Notes under the pieces: model-generated
What the model was told of the DNA's origin: nothing
Seen by the model: only the letters and a program-made list of their open reading frames with translations
Database searches by the model: none
In this document: one piece after another, positions 9,678 to 18,652 of the stretch
How the letters are laid out: each line of letters starts with the position of its first letter
Position numbering within the stretch: position 1 is the stretch's first letter
Program-made: the position numbers and the translations under genes
Assembly: GCA_036267955.1 (NCBI GenBank)
Contig: DATAVB010000166.1
Coordinates: 43,090 to 107,089, forward strand
Length of the DNA stretch: 64,000 nt
From: DATAVB01 sp036267955
GTDB taxonomy: Bacteria; Actinomycetota; Actinomycetes; Mycobacteriales; QHCD01
Direction: 5' to 3'

Positions 9678-11282
9678 TCAGTCGGTGCGCAACCAGGCCG
9701 CGTGGTCGCTCGGCAGCCGGCCGTCCACCAGTTCGCCGCTGGTCAGCAGGATCGCGCTGTGCGGCGGCAGGTCGACCGCGCCCGCCGAGAGGTTGACCAC
9801 GCAGCAGAAGCCCGGTTCGCGCGCGAACGCCAGCACGTTCGGGGCCGAGTCGAGCCAGCGCAGCGAGCCGTCGCCGAGCCCGTCCTGGCCCCGTCGGATC
9901 CGCAGCGCGGCCCGGTAGAGCTCCAGCATGGAGCCCGGCTCGCCGGCCTCGACCTCGGCGGTCAGGGCGGCCCAGGACTTCGGCTGCGGCAGCCACGGTT
10001 GCCCGGTGCTGAAGCCGTACGGCGGCTCGCCGCCTGACCACGGCAGCGGAACCCGGCAGCCGTCCCGGCCGCGGGAGGTGTGCCCGGACCGCTCCCAGAC
10101 CGGGTCGGCCAGCGCCTCGACCGGCAGATCCTCGACCTCGGCCAGCCCCAACTCCTCCCCCTGATAGACGTACGCACCGCCCGGCAACGCCAGCGTCAGC
10201 AGCGCCGCGGCCCGGGCCCGTCTCGTACCCAGTTCCAGGTCGGTCGGCACGGTCCCGGCCGGCTGGTTCTCCTGGCCGGCGGCGCGGCCGTACCGGGTCA
10301 GATGCCGGATCACGTCGTGGTTGGACAGCACCCAGGTCGTCGGCGCACCGACATCGGCGAGCATCGAGGTCGAGTCGTCGATCACCGCCCGCATCGCCTT
10401 CGGATCCCACGGCGCGCGGAGGAAATCGAAGTTGAACGTGGTGTGCAACTCGTCGGACCGGACGTACCGGGCCAGTCGCTCCGGCGGGCTCACCCACGCC
10501 TCGCTGACGAAGATCCGCGGCTCGTCGTAGCTGTCCGCGACCCGGCGCCAGTCACGATAGATCTCGTGCACCGGGTCCTGGTCCCAGGCCGGATGCCCCG
10601 GATTGAACGGGCCCTCGGTCGGGTCGTCGGAGATGTCGGGAAAGGTCGGGTCCTTGATCAGACCGTGCGCCACGTCGATCCGGAAACCGGCGACGCCGCG
10701 GTCGAACCAGAAGCGCAGGATGTCCTCGAACTCCGCCCGCACCTCGGGGTTCTCCCAGTTGAGGTCAGGCTGTTCGGGGGCGAACAGATGCAGGTACCAG
10801 GAGCCATCCTCAACCCGTTCCCAGGCTGGGCCACCGAAGGCCGCGCGCCAGTTGGTCGGCGGCAGTTCGCCGTTCTCGCCGCGGCCGGGCCGGAAGACGT
10901 ACCGCCCCCGTTCCGGCGAACCCGACGGCGTGGCCAACGCCTCGCGGAACCAGCGGTGCTGGTCGCTGGTGTGGTTGGGGACGATGTCCAGGATCACCTT
11001 GATGCCGTGTTCGCGGCACTCGGCGAGCAGCGCCTCGGCGTCGGCGAGGGTGCCGAAGGCCGGCTCGACGTCCCGGTAGTCCGCCACGTCGTAGCCGGCA
11101 TCCACCTGCGGCGACGGGTACCACGGGTTGATCCAGATGGCGTCGATGCCGAGGTCGGCGAGGTAGGGCAGCCGGGACCGGATGCCGGCGATGTCGCCGA
11201 GACCGTCGCCGGATCCGTCCACAAAGGACCGTAGGTAGACCTGGTAGATGACGGCGCTACGCCACCATTCGCGGTTGCTCAT
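9678..11282 (-). CDS. GH13 alpha-glucosidase (oligo-1,6-glucosidase type)
   Basis: 534-residue enzyme of the alpha-amylase superfamily, probably hydrolysing terminal alpha-glucosidic bonds of maltose- or isomaltose-type oligosaccharides in the cytoplasm (no signal peptide). The (beta/alpha)8 barrel begins WWRSAVIYQVYLRSF; region I is DIVPNHT (99-105); the nucleophile is Asp203 in GFRIDVAHG, the acid/base Glu261 in VSEAW and the transition-state stabiliser Asp323 in LSNHD. The set of motifs and the length fit AglA/oligo-1,6-glucosidases rather than trehalose synthase. Its start overlaps the stop of the upstream SAM hydrolase gene by four bases. Confidence 0.92.
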   Translation of the reverse strand: MSNREWWRSAVIYQVYLRSFVDGSGDGLGDIAGIRSRLPYLADLGIDAIWINPWYPSPQVDAGYDVADYRDVEPAFGTLADAEALLAECREHGIKVILDIVPNHTSDQHRWFREALATPSGSPERGRYVFRPGRGENGELPPTNWRAAFGGPAWERVEDGSWYLHLFAPEQPDLNWENPEVRAEFEDILRFWFDRGVAGFRIDVAHGLIKDPTFPDISDDPTEGPFNPGHPAWDQDPVHEIYRDWRRVADSYDEPRIFVSEAWVSPPERLARYVRSDELHTTFNFDFLRAPWDPKAMRAVIDDSTSMLADVGAPTTWVLSNHDVIRHLTRYGRAAGQENQPAGTVPTDLELGTRRARAAALLTLALPGGAYVYQGEELGLAEVEDLPVEALADPVWERSGHTSRGRDGCRVPLPWSGGEPPYGFSTGQPWLPQPKSWAALTAEVEAGEPGSMLELYRAALRIRRGQDGLGDGSLRWLDSAPNVLAFAREPGFCCVVNLSAGAVDLPPHSAILLTSGELVDGRLPSDHAAWLRTD

Positions 11283-12163
11283 CTGGCTCCCTGCTTGGAG
11301 AAGGTACGAAATTCGACCGGGTCACCGGCCTGCAGTCGCAGCCGGCCGGCCGCGTTTCCGCCGTTGACCGCCACCGAAAGCAACCCGGCCGAGTCCATAT
11401 AGGACAGAAGTTGGTCGCGTTCCACGGTGCCGAAGGTGCCGCCGAAGACGACCTCGTGCCGGCTCGAGTCGTCACCGGGGCTCTGCTCCGCAGTCACTCC
11501 GCCGGTCAGCACCTCGACCTGTTCGCCCACCAGCAGCCCGGCCGCCGCCACGGCCGCCGAATCCGCGGAGGTCTGCACGTTGCCGAACCGGTCGACGGTG
11601 AGCACCTCGCAGCCGATGCGGCCCGGCGCGGCGGCCAGCACCGGCCGGCGCAGCCGTACCAGTTCGCTGGGGTCGACCGCCTCGCCCAGCTCGGCGAACT
11701 CGGCGCCGGCGGCCAGGTGGGCGCCGACCGGAGCGAAGATGTCGCGGCCGTGGAAGGTGGCGGTGACCACGGTCAGATGGAACGCCGGATTGTCGAGCCG
11801 GACCGCCCGCTCGACCCCGCCGAGAGCATTGGCCGCCCAGCCGAGCAGGCCGTTGTCCGGCCCGACCAGGAGCCCGCCGGGAGTCTGCAGTGCGACGGCC
11901 TGCCGCGCCGTACCCACACCTGGGTCGACCACCGCGACGTGCACCGCCGAGGGGAGGTAGGGAGCGGTCTGCGCCAGCACCACGGCGCCTCGGCGGATGT
12001 CGCCCGGCGGCACGTCGTGCGTGATGTCGATGACCCGGGCCGCCGGCGCGATGCCGCCGATCACCCCGTGGCAGGCGGCGACGAACCCGTCATAGACGCC
12101 GTAATCGGTGAGGAAACTGATCCAGTTCGTGCGCACCGCCCCACCGTACCCAGCCGCCACCAC
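11279..12163 (-). CDS. SAM hydroxide adenosyltransferase (DUF62 family)
   Basis: 294-residue protein of the family that splits S-adenosylmethionine into adenosine and methionine, related to fluorinase and chlorinase. The family start FLTDYGVYDGFVAACHG, the GPDNG loop and the conserved HGRDIFAP segment (ligands of the adenosyl group) are all present, and the C-terminal beta-barrel domain is complete. It carries no obvious halogenase-specific loop, so hydroxide rather than halide is the probable nucleophile. The start could be GTG 12163 or GTG 12136 (VRTNWISF), which is closer to the family's usual N-terminus. The gene overlaps the alpha-glucosidase start, an unexplained partnership. Confidence 0.88.
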   Translation of the reverse strand: MVAAGYGGAVRTNWISFLTDYGVYDGFVAACHGVIGGIAPAARVIDITHDVPPGDIRRGAVVLAQTAPYLPSAVHVAVVDPGVGTARQAVALQTPGGLLVGPDNGLLGWAANALGGVERAVRLDNPAFHLTVVTATFHGRDIFAPVGAHLAAGAEFAELGEAVDPSELVRLRRPVLAAAPGRIGCEVLTVDRFGNVQTSADSAAVAAAGLLVGEQVEVLTGGVTAEQSPGDDSSRHEVVFGGTFGTVERDQLLSYMDSAGLLSVAVNGGNAAGRLRLQAGDPVEFRTFSKQGAR

Positions 12164-12261
12164 CGACTGGAGCGGTTAGCCTTCTTGCAGGCATCGATCC
12201 GGCGGAGGGAGGCGCGGGCCGTGGCGGACAGACGATTCGGTGGCGCTTCCCGGCGCGCCCG

Positions 12262-13407
12262 TTGATCAGGCCGGCCGAGCTGCGCGCGCGTCATCCACGC
12301 GCCTGGCGGGCCACCAAATGGATCGTCGGTCTGGTTCTGCTGGCCGTCGCGGTCCAGGTCGTCGCCAACACGTACGACGAGTTGCGCAGCGCCGCCGAGG
12401 ACCTGACCCGGGTGCATCCCGGTTGGGTGGTCCTCGCCGCGCTGGCCGAGGCGCTGTCATATCTGTTGTACGCCGGGGCGCAGCGGCTGCTGCTGGCCAG
12501 TGCCGGCCGCCGTGTCAGCCTGGCGCCGCTGACCGGCATCACGGTCGCCGGGCAGGCCGCCTCCAACGTGCTGCCGGGAGGCCTGGCCGTCTCCAGCGTC
12601 GTGATGTACCGGCAGCTGCGCCGGCGCCGGGTGTCCGACGCCCTCACCGGCTGGATGCTGGTGGTGATCAGCCTGCTGTACGGGACGGCGTTGGCGCTGC
12701 TCACCCTGATCGGTATCCAGATCGCTGGCCACGACAATCCGATCCCGGGGTTGCGGGTGTTCAGCCTGAGCGTCGTCGGGGTGCTGCTGGTCGGGCTGAT
12801 CCTGCTGTCGGTGCTGCGGTCCCGGCTCGCCCAGCTGCCGGTGGTAGCCCGGTCCGAGACGTTGCAGGCGCTGGTACGGCGGCTGCAGCAGGTGCATATC
12901 AGCCTGCCGGCGGTGGCCGGCGCGTTGGTGTTGCTGGTCGGCAGTTGGGCCGCAGATGCGGTCACCCTGATCATGGCATTCAACGGCGTCGGCCAGCAGA
13001 TCCCCTGGCACGGGTTGCTGCTCGCCTACTGCGCCGGGCAGATGGCGGCGTCGCTGCCGATCACGCCGGGCGGGATCGGCATCGCCGAGGGCAGTCTCAC
13101 CGTGGCGTTGGTGGCGTTCGGCGGCGCCAAGACCGGGACCCTGGCGGCGGTGCTGCTCTATCGGCTGGTGGCGTACTGGGGACTTCTGCCGGTCGGCGGC
13201 GTGGCGTATCTGCTGCTGCGGCGCGGCGAGCGACGATTGCCGGCGGACCGGGTGCCGGGGGACCGAGACAGTGACCGGGACGCGGGACAGCGTCAGGTCG
13301 GTCCGATGCGCGAGGTCGTCGCCGGTCCGGCGCCTGGTGTCGTCGCCGGTCCGGCGCCTGGTGTGGTCGCGGAGCCGGAACGTGAGGGAGCGGAGGAACC
13401 GACGTGA
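12262..13407 (+). CDS. flippase-like integral membrane protein (LPG synthase TM-region / YbhN family)
   Basis: 381-residue membrane protein of the family that includes the transmembrane half of lysylphosphatidylglycerol synthase, AglD and YbhN (Pfam lysylphosphatidylglycerol synthase TM region). About eight hydrophobic segments lie between residues 20 and 320; the signature PGGIGIAEGSL near 271 is clear. The start is TTG 12262. The C-terminal 60 residues are hydrophilic and hold two perfect copies of VVAGPAPG. Members are thought to move lipid-linked substrates across the membrane. It overlaps the next lipoprotein gene by four bases. Confidence 0.85.
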   Translation: MIRPAELRARHPRAWRATKWIVGLVLLAVAVQVVANTYDELRSAAEDLTRVHPGWVVLAALAEALSYLLYAGAQRLLLASAGRRVSLAPLTGITVAGQAASNVLPGGLAVSSVVMYRQLRRRRVSDALTGWMLVVISLLYGTALALLTLIGIQIAGHDNPIPGLRVFSLSVVGVLLVGLILLSVLRSRLAQLPVVARSETLQALVRRLQQVHISLPAVAGALVLLVGSWAADAVTLIMAFNGVGQQIPWHGLLLAYCAGQMAASLPITPGGIGIAEGSLTVALVAFGGAKTGTLAAVLLYRLVAYWGLLPVGGVAYLLLRRGERRLPADRVPGDRDSDRDAGQRQVGPMREVVAGPAPGVVAGPAPGVVAEPEREGAEEPT

Positions 13408-13970
13408 GGCCGCCAGGGTCGGTGCTGACCCGCGCGTCCGGGCACTGCCGCGGACACGCCTGCGTCGCGGTGCTCGTGGCCGGCGTCGCTGCCTTATCCA
13501 GTTGCAGCGGCCCACGCAGCGGAATCTCGGTGCGGTCCAATGTGGACGCATGTGCCGCGGCGCTGCCCGTCGCCCGCGTTGCGGTGCACCGGCGCGGCAC
13601 CCTGATGGGAGTGCACGCGCTGCATCGGGGCGAGCTGCGCACGCTCGCCAAGGAGCTCGGCCTGCCCCCGCCGCCAAGCCCGTCCTCGTCGCCGGTCAGC
13701 AGTTCGTCGCCGCCTTCGACCGCACCCTCGGCGACTGGCTCAACGACTGTCTCGGCGCCGACCACCGTCTTGTCCGGCACCTCGCTGCCACCCGAACCGG
13801 AGCCACACGGCTGCCTCGTGGTCTTCCACGGCACGTACCGGGCTCACGCCGTCGACCACCCGATCGGCGATTCTTCGGGCCGGTACGCGATCGCGCTCGT
13901 CCGGCTGCACAAGGCCCGGCTGATAGTCGTGATCGTTGCCGACAAACTGCCGGAGTCGTTGGAGAAATGA
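13404..13970 (+). CDS. hypothetical exported lipoprotein
   Basis: 188-residue protein beginning with GTG 13404 inside the stop of the flippase-like gene. The N-terminus has a hydrophobic stretch (ACVAVLVAGVAALSSC) ending in an LSSC lipobox with the cysteine at residue 34, so it is probably a lipid-anchored exported protein. A Pro/Ser/Thr-rich linker (about 88-130) separates two small ordered parts. No known domain is recognised. Pairing with a lipid-flippase-like protein suggests a cell-envelope role. Confidence 0.65.
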   Translation: MRPPGSVLTRASGHCRGHACVAVLVAGVAALSSCSGPRSGISVRSNVDACAAALPVARVAVHRRGTLMGVHALHRGELRTLAKELGLPPPPSPSSSPVSSSSPPSTAPSATGSTTVSAPTTVLSGTSLPPEPEPHGCLVVFHGTYRAHAVDHPIGDSSGRYAIALVRLHKARLIVVIVADKLPESLEK

Positions 13971-13983
13971 TCGGAATAAACAT

Positions 13984-15189
13984 ATGACGGTCCACAGTGG
14001 ACTTTTCACGCGGGACGAACGCGCCGCGTCGGTCTACCAGTACCTGCCGGTCGAAGTGCCGGCCGGCGCGGTGAGCCTCGAGGTGGTGCTGGCCTACGAC
14101 TCCGCCGCGGGTGTCATCGACCTCGGCTGCGTCGGGCCGGGCGGCTTCCGGGGCTGGTCGGGCGGCGCCCGGGACCGGTTCGTCATCGCCCCGGACGCCG
14201 CAACTCCAGGATATCTGCCGGGTCCGTTGGAACCGGGGATCTGGCAGGTCGCGCTGGGGCTGCATCGGGTCGGGCCGGCCGGGGTCTCGTACGAGGTGAC
14301 GGCGCGCACCGGAGCGCTGAGACCGGATCCGCTGCCGGCCGCTCCGGGGGTCCCGGCCCGGCCGGCCCGCCGGGATCTGCCCGCGCCGCCCGGCCTGCGC
14401 TGGCTGGCCGGGGACTGCCATGCGCACACCGTGCATTCCGACGGATCGCAGACCATCGAGCAGTTGGCCGCCGCGGCGGTCGAGCAGGGCCTGGACTTCC
14501 TCGCCGTCACCGACCACAACACGGTGAGCCATCATCGATTTCTGGCCGAGGTCGGCGCGCGGTACGGGATCATCCTGTTGCCGGGGCAGGAGGTCACCAC
14601 CGACACCGGGCATGCGAACGCCTTCGGGTACCTGGACTGGATCGACTTCCGGCGCCCAGCCCAGGATTGGGTCGCCGAGGTGGAGCGGCGCGGCGGGCTG
14701 CTGTCGATCAACCACCCGCTGGCCGGCGACTGCGCGTGGCGGCAGCCGTTGACCCGGCATCCGGCGCTGGCCGAGGTCTGGCACTGGACCTGGCTGGATC
14801 CGCGCTGGGGTGGGCCGATCGCCTGGTGGCAGGCGTGGGGCCTGGAGACGATTCCGGTCGGTGGCAGTGATTTTCATGCACCGGAGCAGGGCCGGCCGGT
14901 CGGTACGCCGACGACGTGGGTGCTCGCGGAGGAAGATTCGGTGGACGGCGTGCTGGCGGCGATGAGGGCCGGGCGGACTGCGGTCTCGGCCGGTCGCGGG
15001 GCGCCGGTGCTGCTGCGGTCCGCCGGCGAACTGCGGGCGATCGACGCCGACGGCACCCTGCTGGTCGGGCCGGACGGCCGGCGATCGCCGGTACGCGGTG
15101 ACTCGGTGACATTCCCAGCCGCCGCCGGACCGTACCGGCTGGACAATCACGAGGGCGGCATCGTCGCCATCGGTGGCCCCGGCGACTGA
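13984..15189 (+). CDS. PHP-domain metal-dependent phosphoesterase (CehA/McbA family)
   Basis: 401-residue hydrolase. An N-terminal beta-sandwich of about 125 residues precedes a PHP domain with the metal ligands in GDCHAHTVHSDGS (near 142-154), VTDHN, QEVTTD, NHPL and GGSDFHAP. The CehA/McbA group contains carbaryl and amide-hydrolysing enzymes as well as phosphoesterases, so the substrate is open. ATG 13984 is chosen as start; the frame is open upstream but overlaps the lipoprotein gene. It lies 13 bases after that gene, so the three genes from 12262 probably form an operon. It converges on the alpha-galactosidase gene with 15 bases between stops. Confidence 0.85.
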   Translation: MTVHSGLFTRDERAASVYQYLPVEVPAGAVSLEVVLAYDSAAGVIDLGCVGPGGFRGWSGGARDRFVIAPDAATPGYLPGPLEPGIWQVALGLHRVGPAGVSYEVTARTGALRPDPLPAAPGVPARPARRDLPAPPGLRWLAGDCHAHTVHSDGSQTIEQLAAAAVEQGLDFLAVTDHNTVSHHRFLAEVGARYGIILLPGQEVTTDTGHANAFGYLDWIDFRRPAQDWVAEVERRGGLLSINHPLAGDCAWRQPLTRHPALAEVWHWTWLDPRWGGPIAWWQAWGLETIPVGGSDFHAPEQGRPVGTPTTWVLAEEDSVDGVLAAMRAGRTAVSAGRGAPVLLRSAGELRAIDADGTLLVGPDGRRSPVRGDSVTFPAAAGPYRLDNHEGGIVAIGGPGD

Positions 15190-15204
15190 AATTCGGGCCA
15201 ACAG

Positions 15205-17319
15205 TTAGACCGCCGTCAGCGTGACCATTGCGCTGGCGACGTCGCCGCGCAGCGCCAGATCCATCCCGCTGGCCGCCAGCAGCCGACCCGACCAGACCAC
15301 CGGTTCGGTCACACCCGGCCGACCCTCGACCCGGTACGACCGCTCCGGATCGAGGCCGGACAGTCGCACCCGGACAGTGCTGCGCCGGTATGAGCGGCCG
15401 TGTCCGAAGGCGAAGAGCACCGCCCGCCGCCGGTCCTTCGCGACATATTCGACCGCCGCCAACAGGGCCTCGACCGGAGTGGTGGCGAGCCGGTAAAGGT
15501 CGCCGTCGCAGACGACATCGCGCCATTCCTTGTACGCCGCCACCAGGGCTGCCGCCTCGGTCAGCTCGTCCTCTGTCCAGCTCGTGAGATCGTCCCCGAT
15601 GCCGAGCACGCCGCTCATCGAGACATGGAAACGGTAGGCCAGCGAGGCGGGCCGGGAATTGAAATGCGACGGGCTCGCGGCCACCCAGGACACCATCGTC
15701 TGCACCGGATACGCCTGCGAATAGCCGTTCTGCAGGGCGATCCGATCGAACGGGTCGGTGTTGTCGGAGATCCACACCTGGTCGGTCCGGCCGATGATTC
15801 CCAGGTCGATCCGCCCGCCGCCGCCGGAGCAGGCCTCGAAGGCCACGGTCGGATGGTCGGCCCGCAACCGGTCCAGGATCCCGTACAAATTGCGGACGTG
15901 ATCCACCCAGAGCCGCTCGGCGTTGTCGTACGGCGCCTCGGGCCAACCCGGCTCGGTCACCGGCCGATTGAAGTCCCATTTGATAAAGCCGATGTCGTGC
16001 TCACGCAACAACGAGTCCAATGTGGACCAGACGAATTCCCTGACGTCGTTCCGGGCCAGGTTGAGCATTAGCTGGTTGCGCGCCTCGGTGCGTGGACGAT
16101 TTGCGAAGTGGTACACCCAATCGGGATGCTCGCGGTAGAGGTCACTGTCCGGATTCACCATCTCGGGCTCGACCCACAGGCCGAATTTCATGCCAAGCTC
16201 GTGCACCCGGGAAATCAGTGGATCGAGTCCGCCGGGGAGCTTCTCCAGATCGGGGGTCCAGTCGCCCAGGCCGGCATGGTCGTCGCGGCGCCCGAGGAAC
16301 CATCCGTCGTCGACCACGAACAGTTCGCAGCCGATCCGGGCCGCGCGTTCGGCCAACGCCGACTGACCCGCCAGCGTGACGTCGAAATACGTTGCCTCCC
16401 AGGAGTTGTAGAGCACCGGGCGTGGACCGGTGGTCCGCAGGACGTACGAGCGCTGGTAGTCGTGCCAACCCCGACTCGTCGCGCCGAACCCGTCCGCCGA
16501 ATAGTGCAACGCCACCAGCGGCAGTTCCAGCGATTCACCCGGCTGCAGCGCATACCGGAAATCCAGCGGGTGCATTCCGGCGACGGCGTGCAGCCGACCC
16601 TCGGCCGATCGTTCCACCGCGATCCGGAACGGCCCGGTCCAGGCCAGCGACGCGCTCCACACCTCCCCGTGGGTCTCGCCCGCATCGCCGTCGTCGACCG
16701 CGAACCACGGCCGCGCCCGGTGATTGGTCAGACCGCGGCTGTCCACCTCGATCCGGCCCTCGGGCAGCGGCACCCGGTCCAACTGCGGCTCGGCGCCCCA
16801 GCCACCGTGCAGATAGGACAGTCGGGTGGCGCCGGCCGGCAGCCGGATATCCGCGGTCTGCGCGGAATGCAGCTGCACCGGCCCTGCCGTTCCCGAATTC
16901 GTAATGGTGGCCCGCCGTTCGATGACGTCGACGTCGTCGCGGACCAGGTAATGCAACTGCACGCTCAGCGGGTACGCGGCGTCGGTGAGGGTGATGTCCA
17001 GCCGGTTGCCGTCGTACGAAGAGTCGGTGACGGTCAGGTCGAGAGTGCGGGTGCCGTCGGCGAATTCGGCCATGATCGACGGCGTGCGCAGCTCTCGGCC
17101 GCCGTAGGGCGTGATCTCGTCGCTGCCGGAGACATCGAAGGAGGCGGACGGGCCGGCGACACCGGGCGGCAGCTCGGCCAGGGCGGCGGTGTCGGCATCC
17201 GTCAACGGGCCGCCCCAGTGCAGGTTGCGCAATCGGCCGGAACCTTCGGCAATGAGGTACGACGACCGGGCGGTCGAGAGGTGCCAGGTGCGGCGCCGCG
17301 GGTCGTGCTGGATTCCCAT
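15205..17319 (-). CDS. GH36 alpha-galactosidase
   Basis: 704-residue alpha-galactosidase of the large GH36 type: an N-terminal beta-supersandwich (about 1-320), a catalytic (beta/alpha)8 barrel and a C-terminal beta-sandwich. The nucleophile is Asp449 in FIKWDFNRP and the acid/base Asp519 in ISDNTDP; the CSGGGGR loop that shapes the galactose pocket and the WEATYF segment are present. No signal peptide is visible, so it acts on imported galactosides such as melibiose or raffinose. An AGGGAG-like site lies just before ATG 17319. It is divergent from the ABC importer operon starting at 17481; whether that importer supplies its substrate is doubtful. Confidence 0.94.
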   Translation of the reverse strand: MGIQHDPRRRTWHLSTARSSYLIAEGSGRLRNLHWGGPLTDADTAALAELPPGVAGPSASFDVSGSDEITPYGGRELRTPSIMAEFADGTRTLDLTVTDSSYDGNRLDITLTDAAYPLSVQLHYLVRDDVDVIERRATITNSGTAGPVQLHSAQTADIRLPAGATRLSYLHGGWGAEPQLDRVPLPEGRIEVDSRGLTNHRARPWFAVDDGDAGETHGEVWSASLAWTGPFRIAVERSAEGRLHAVAGMHPLDFRYALQPGESLELPLVALHYSADGFGATSRGWHDYQRSYVLRTTGPRPVLYNSWEATYFDVTLAGQSALAERAARIGCELFVVDDGWFLGRRDDHAGLGDWTPDLEKLPGGLDPLISRVHELGMKFGLWVEPEMVNPDSDLYREHPDWVYHFANRPRTEARNQLMLNLARNDVREFVWSTLDSLLREHDIGFIKWDFNRPVTEPGWPEAPYDNAERLWVDHVRNLYGILDRLRADHPTVAFEACSGGGGRIDLGIIGRTDQVWISDNTDPFDRIALQNGYSQAYPVQTMVSWVAASPSHFNSRPASLAYRFHVSMSGVLGIGDDLTSWTEDELTEAAALVAAYKEWRDVVCDGDLYRLATTPVEALLAAVEYVAKDRRRAVLFAFGHGRSYRRSTVRVRLSGLDPERSYRVEGRPGVTEPVVWSGRLLAASGMDLALRGDVASAMVTLTAV

Positions 17320-17480
17320 TCCGCTCCCTCGATCGGTGTGCCGCCAAGAATACGTGTGATCGATTGTGCATATGTCTTGACATCAGAACCAGAAAGCGCC
17401 AGCCTCATGGCGCGGCGCGCCGCCCCCACTGAGGCCGGGCACCATCGACCGCGTCTCGCGGTCGCCGAAAGGAGCACGTG

Positions 17481-18617
17481 GTGAAATCGTTGGTCAAGAT
17501 CGTCGCTGCCGGGGCCGCCGTCGTCGCGGCGACGTCGCTCGCCGCCTGCGGAAGCTCGGGTGGCAGCGGCAAGCAGACCGCCAGCAAGGACATCCGGCTC
17601 TACGTCTCGGGTGACGTCAACGAGCAGGATCTCTGGGCCAAGGCGCTCATTCCCGGCTTCGAGAAAGCCAACCCCGGTTACAAGGTCCATCTGACGTTCG
17701 ACGAGCACGGCGTCAACGACACGACCCAGCTGGCGAAACTCGGTGCGGCAGTCAAGACGAAGCGCGACTATGGATACGACGTGATCGACACCGGCTTCGT
17801 CCCAAGTGCGGTGCAGGGCAATCTGCTGGCCAAGCCGGACAGTTCCAAACTGCCGAATATGGCGGGCATTTCCCAGGATCTGCTGCCACCGGTCAAGGGT
17901 ATGGCAGTGCCCTACCGCGGAACGGCGGTGGCGTTGGCGTACAACACCAAGTTCGTCAAAAACCCGCCCAAGACGTTGGATGCGCTGCTGGCGTGGATCA
18001 AGGCCCATCCCGGTAAGTTCACCTACAACTCGCCGAACTCCGGTGGTGCCGGTGGTGGTTTCGTGACGACCGTGGTCGACAAATACGTTCCGGCCGGCCC
18101 GCGCAAGACGATGACCAACACCTACGACAAGGCCGATGAGAAATACTGGAAGGACGGCCTCGCCACGCTCAAGGGGCTCAAGCCGTCGATCTACCAGCAC
18201 GTCTATCCGAACGGTAACCAGGCTGTGCTCGATCTGCTCGGCAAGGAGTCGATCTGGATGGCTCCGGCCTGGGTCGACCAGACGCTAAGCGCGCAGCAGG
18301 CCGGCACCATGCCGAAGTCGATCAAGCTGACCACGATCACCGGGCCGACATTTCCCGGTGGCGGCGACTATCTCGGCGTGCCGAAGAACGACGGCCGGAT
18401 CGCCGCGGCGGACAAGCTCATCAACTACACGCTGACCCCGGACGCGCAGGCGAAGGTGGCGGACGTGATGTCCGGCTTCCCGGCGATCGACATCACCAAG
18501 CTGCCGGCGGCGCTGCAGAAGAAATTCGCCGGCGTGGCCAACCCGACGTTCCGGCAGGGATACCAGACCAACCTGTCCAATGACCTCAATCAGCAGTGGC
18601 AGTCCAACGCCGCCTGA
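17481..18617 (+). CDS. ABC importer substrate-binding lipoprotein
   Basis: 378-residue extracellular solute-binding protein with a signal peptide ending in the lipobox LAAC (cysteine near residue 23), so it is anchored outside the membrane. GTG 17481 is preferred to GTG 17478 because AAAGGAG lies six bases upstream. It belongs to the spermidine/iron/YnjB-like group of binding proteins; the segment PYRGTAVALAYNT and the NSPNSGG loop are reminiscent of YnjB. The upstream gap has a TTGACA hexamer at 17377-17382 within a short palindrome (TGTC-TT-GACA), but no convincing -10. It heads a run of six genes ending at 22970. Confidence 0.9.
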   Translation: MKSLVKIVAAGAAVVAATSLAACGSSGGSGKQTASKDIRLYVSGDVNEQDLWAKALIPGFEKANPGYKVHLTFDEHGVNDTTQLAKLGAAVKTKRDYGYDVIDTGFVPSAVQGNLLAKPDSSKLPNMAGISQDLLPPVKGMAVPYRGTAVALAYNTKFVKNPPKTLDALLAWIKAHPGKFTYNSPNSGGAGGGFVTTVVDKYVPAGPRKTMTNTYDKADEKYWKDGLATLKGLKPSIYQHVYPNGNQAVLDLLGKESIWMAPAWVDQTLSAQQAGTMPKSIKLTTITGPTFPGGGDYLGVPKNDGRIAAADKLINYTLTPDAQAKVADVMSGFPAIDITKLPAALQKKFAGVANPTFRQGYQTNLSNDLNQQWQSNAA

Positions 18618-18652
18618 TGTCACATTCCTGATTCCGGCTGATAGGAACCACC

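Noticed and set aside
11411..12265. A 284-codon plus-strand frame opposite the SAM hydrolase gene
   Set aside because: Antisense shadow; no domain or ribosome site, while the minus strand matches the family over its whole length.
17320..17480. A defined promoter for the importer operon at TTGACA 17377
   Set aside because: No acceptable -10 lies at 16-19 bases, so it is mentioned only in the gene entry.
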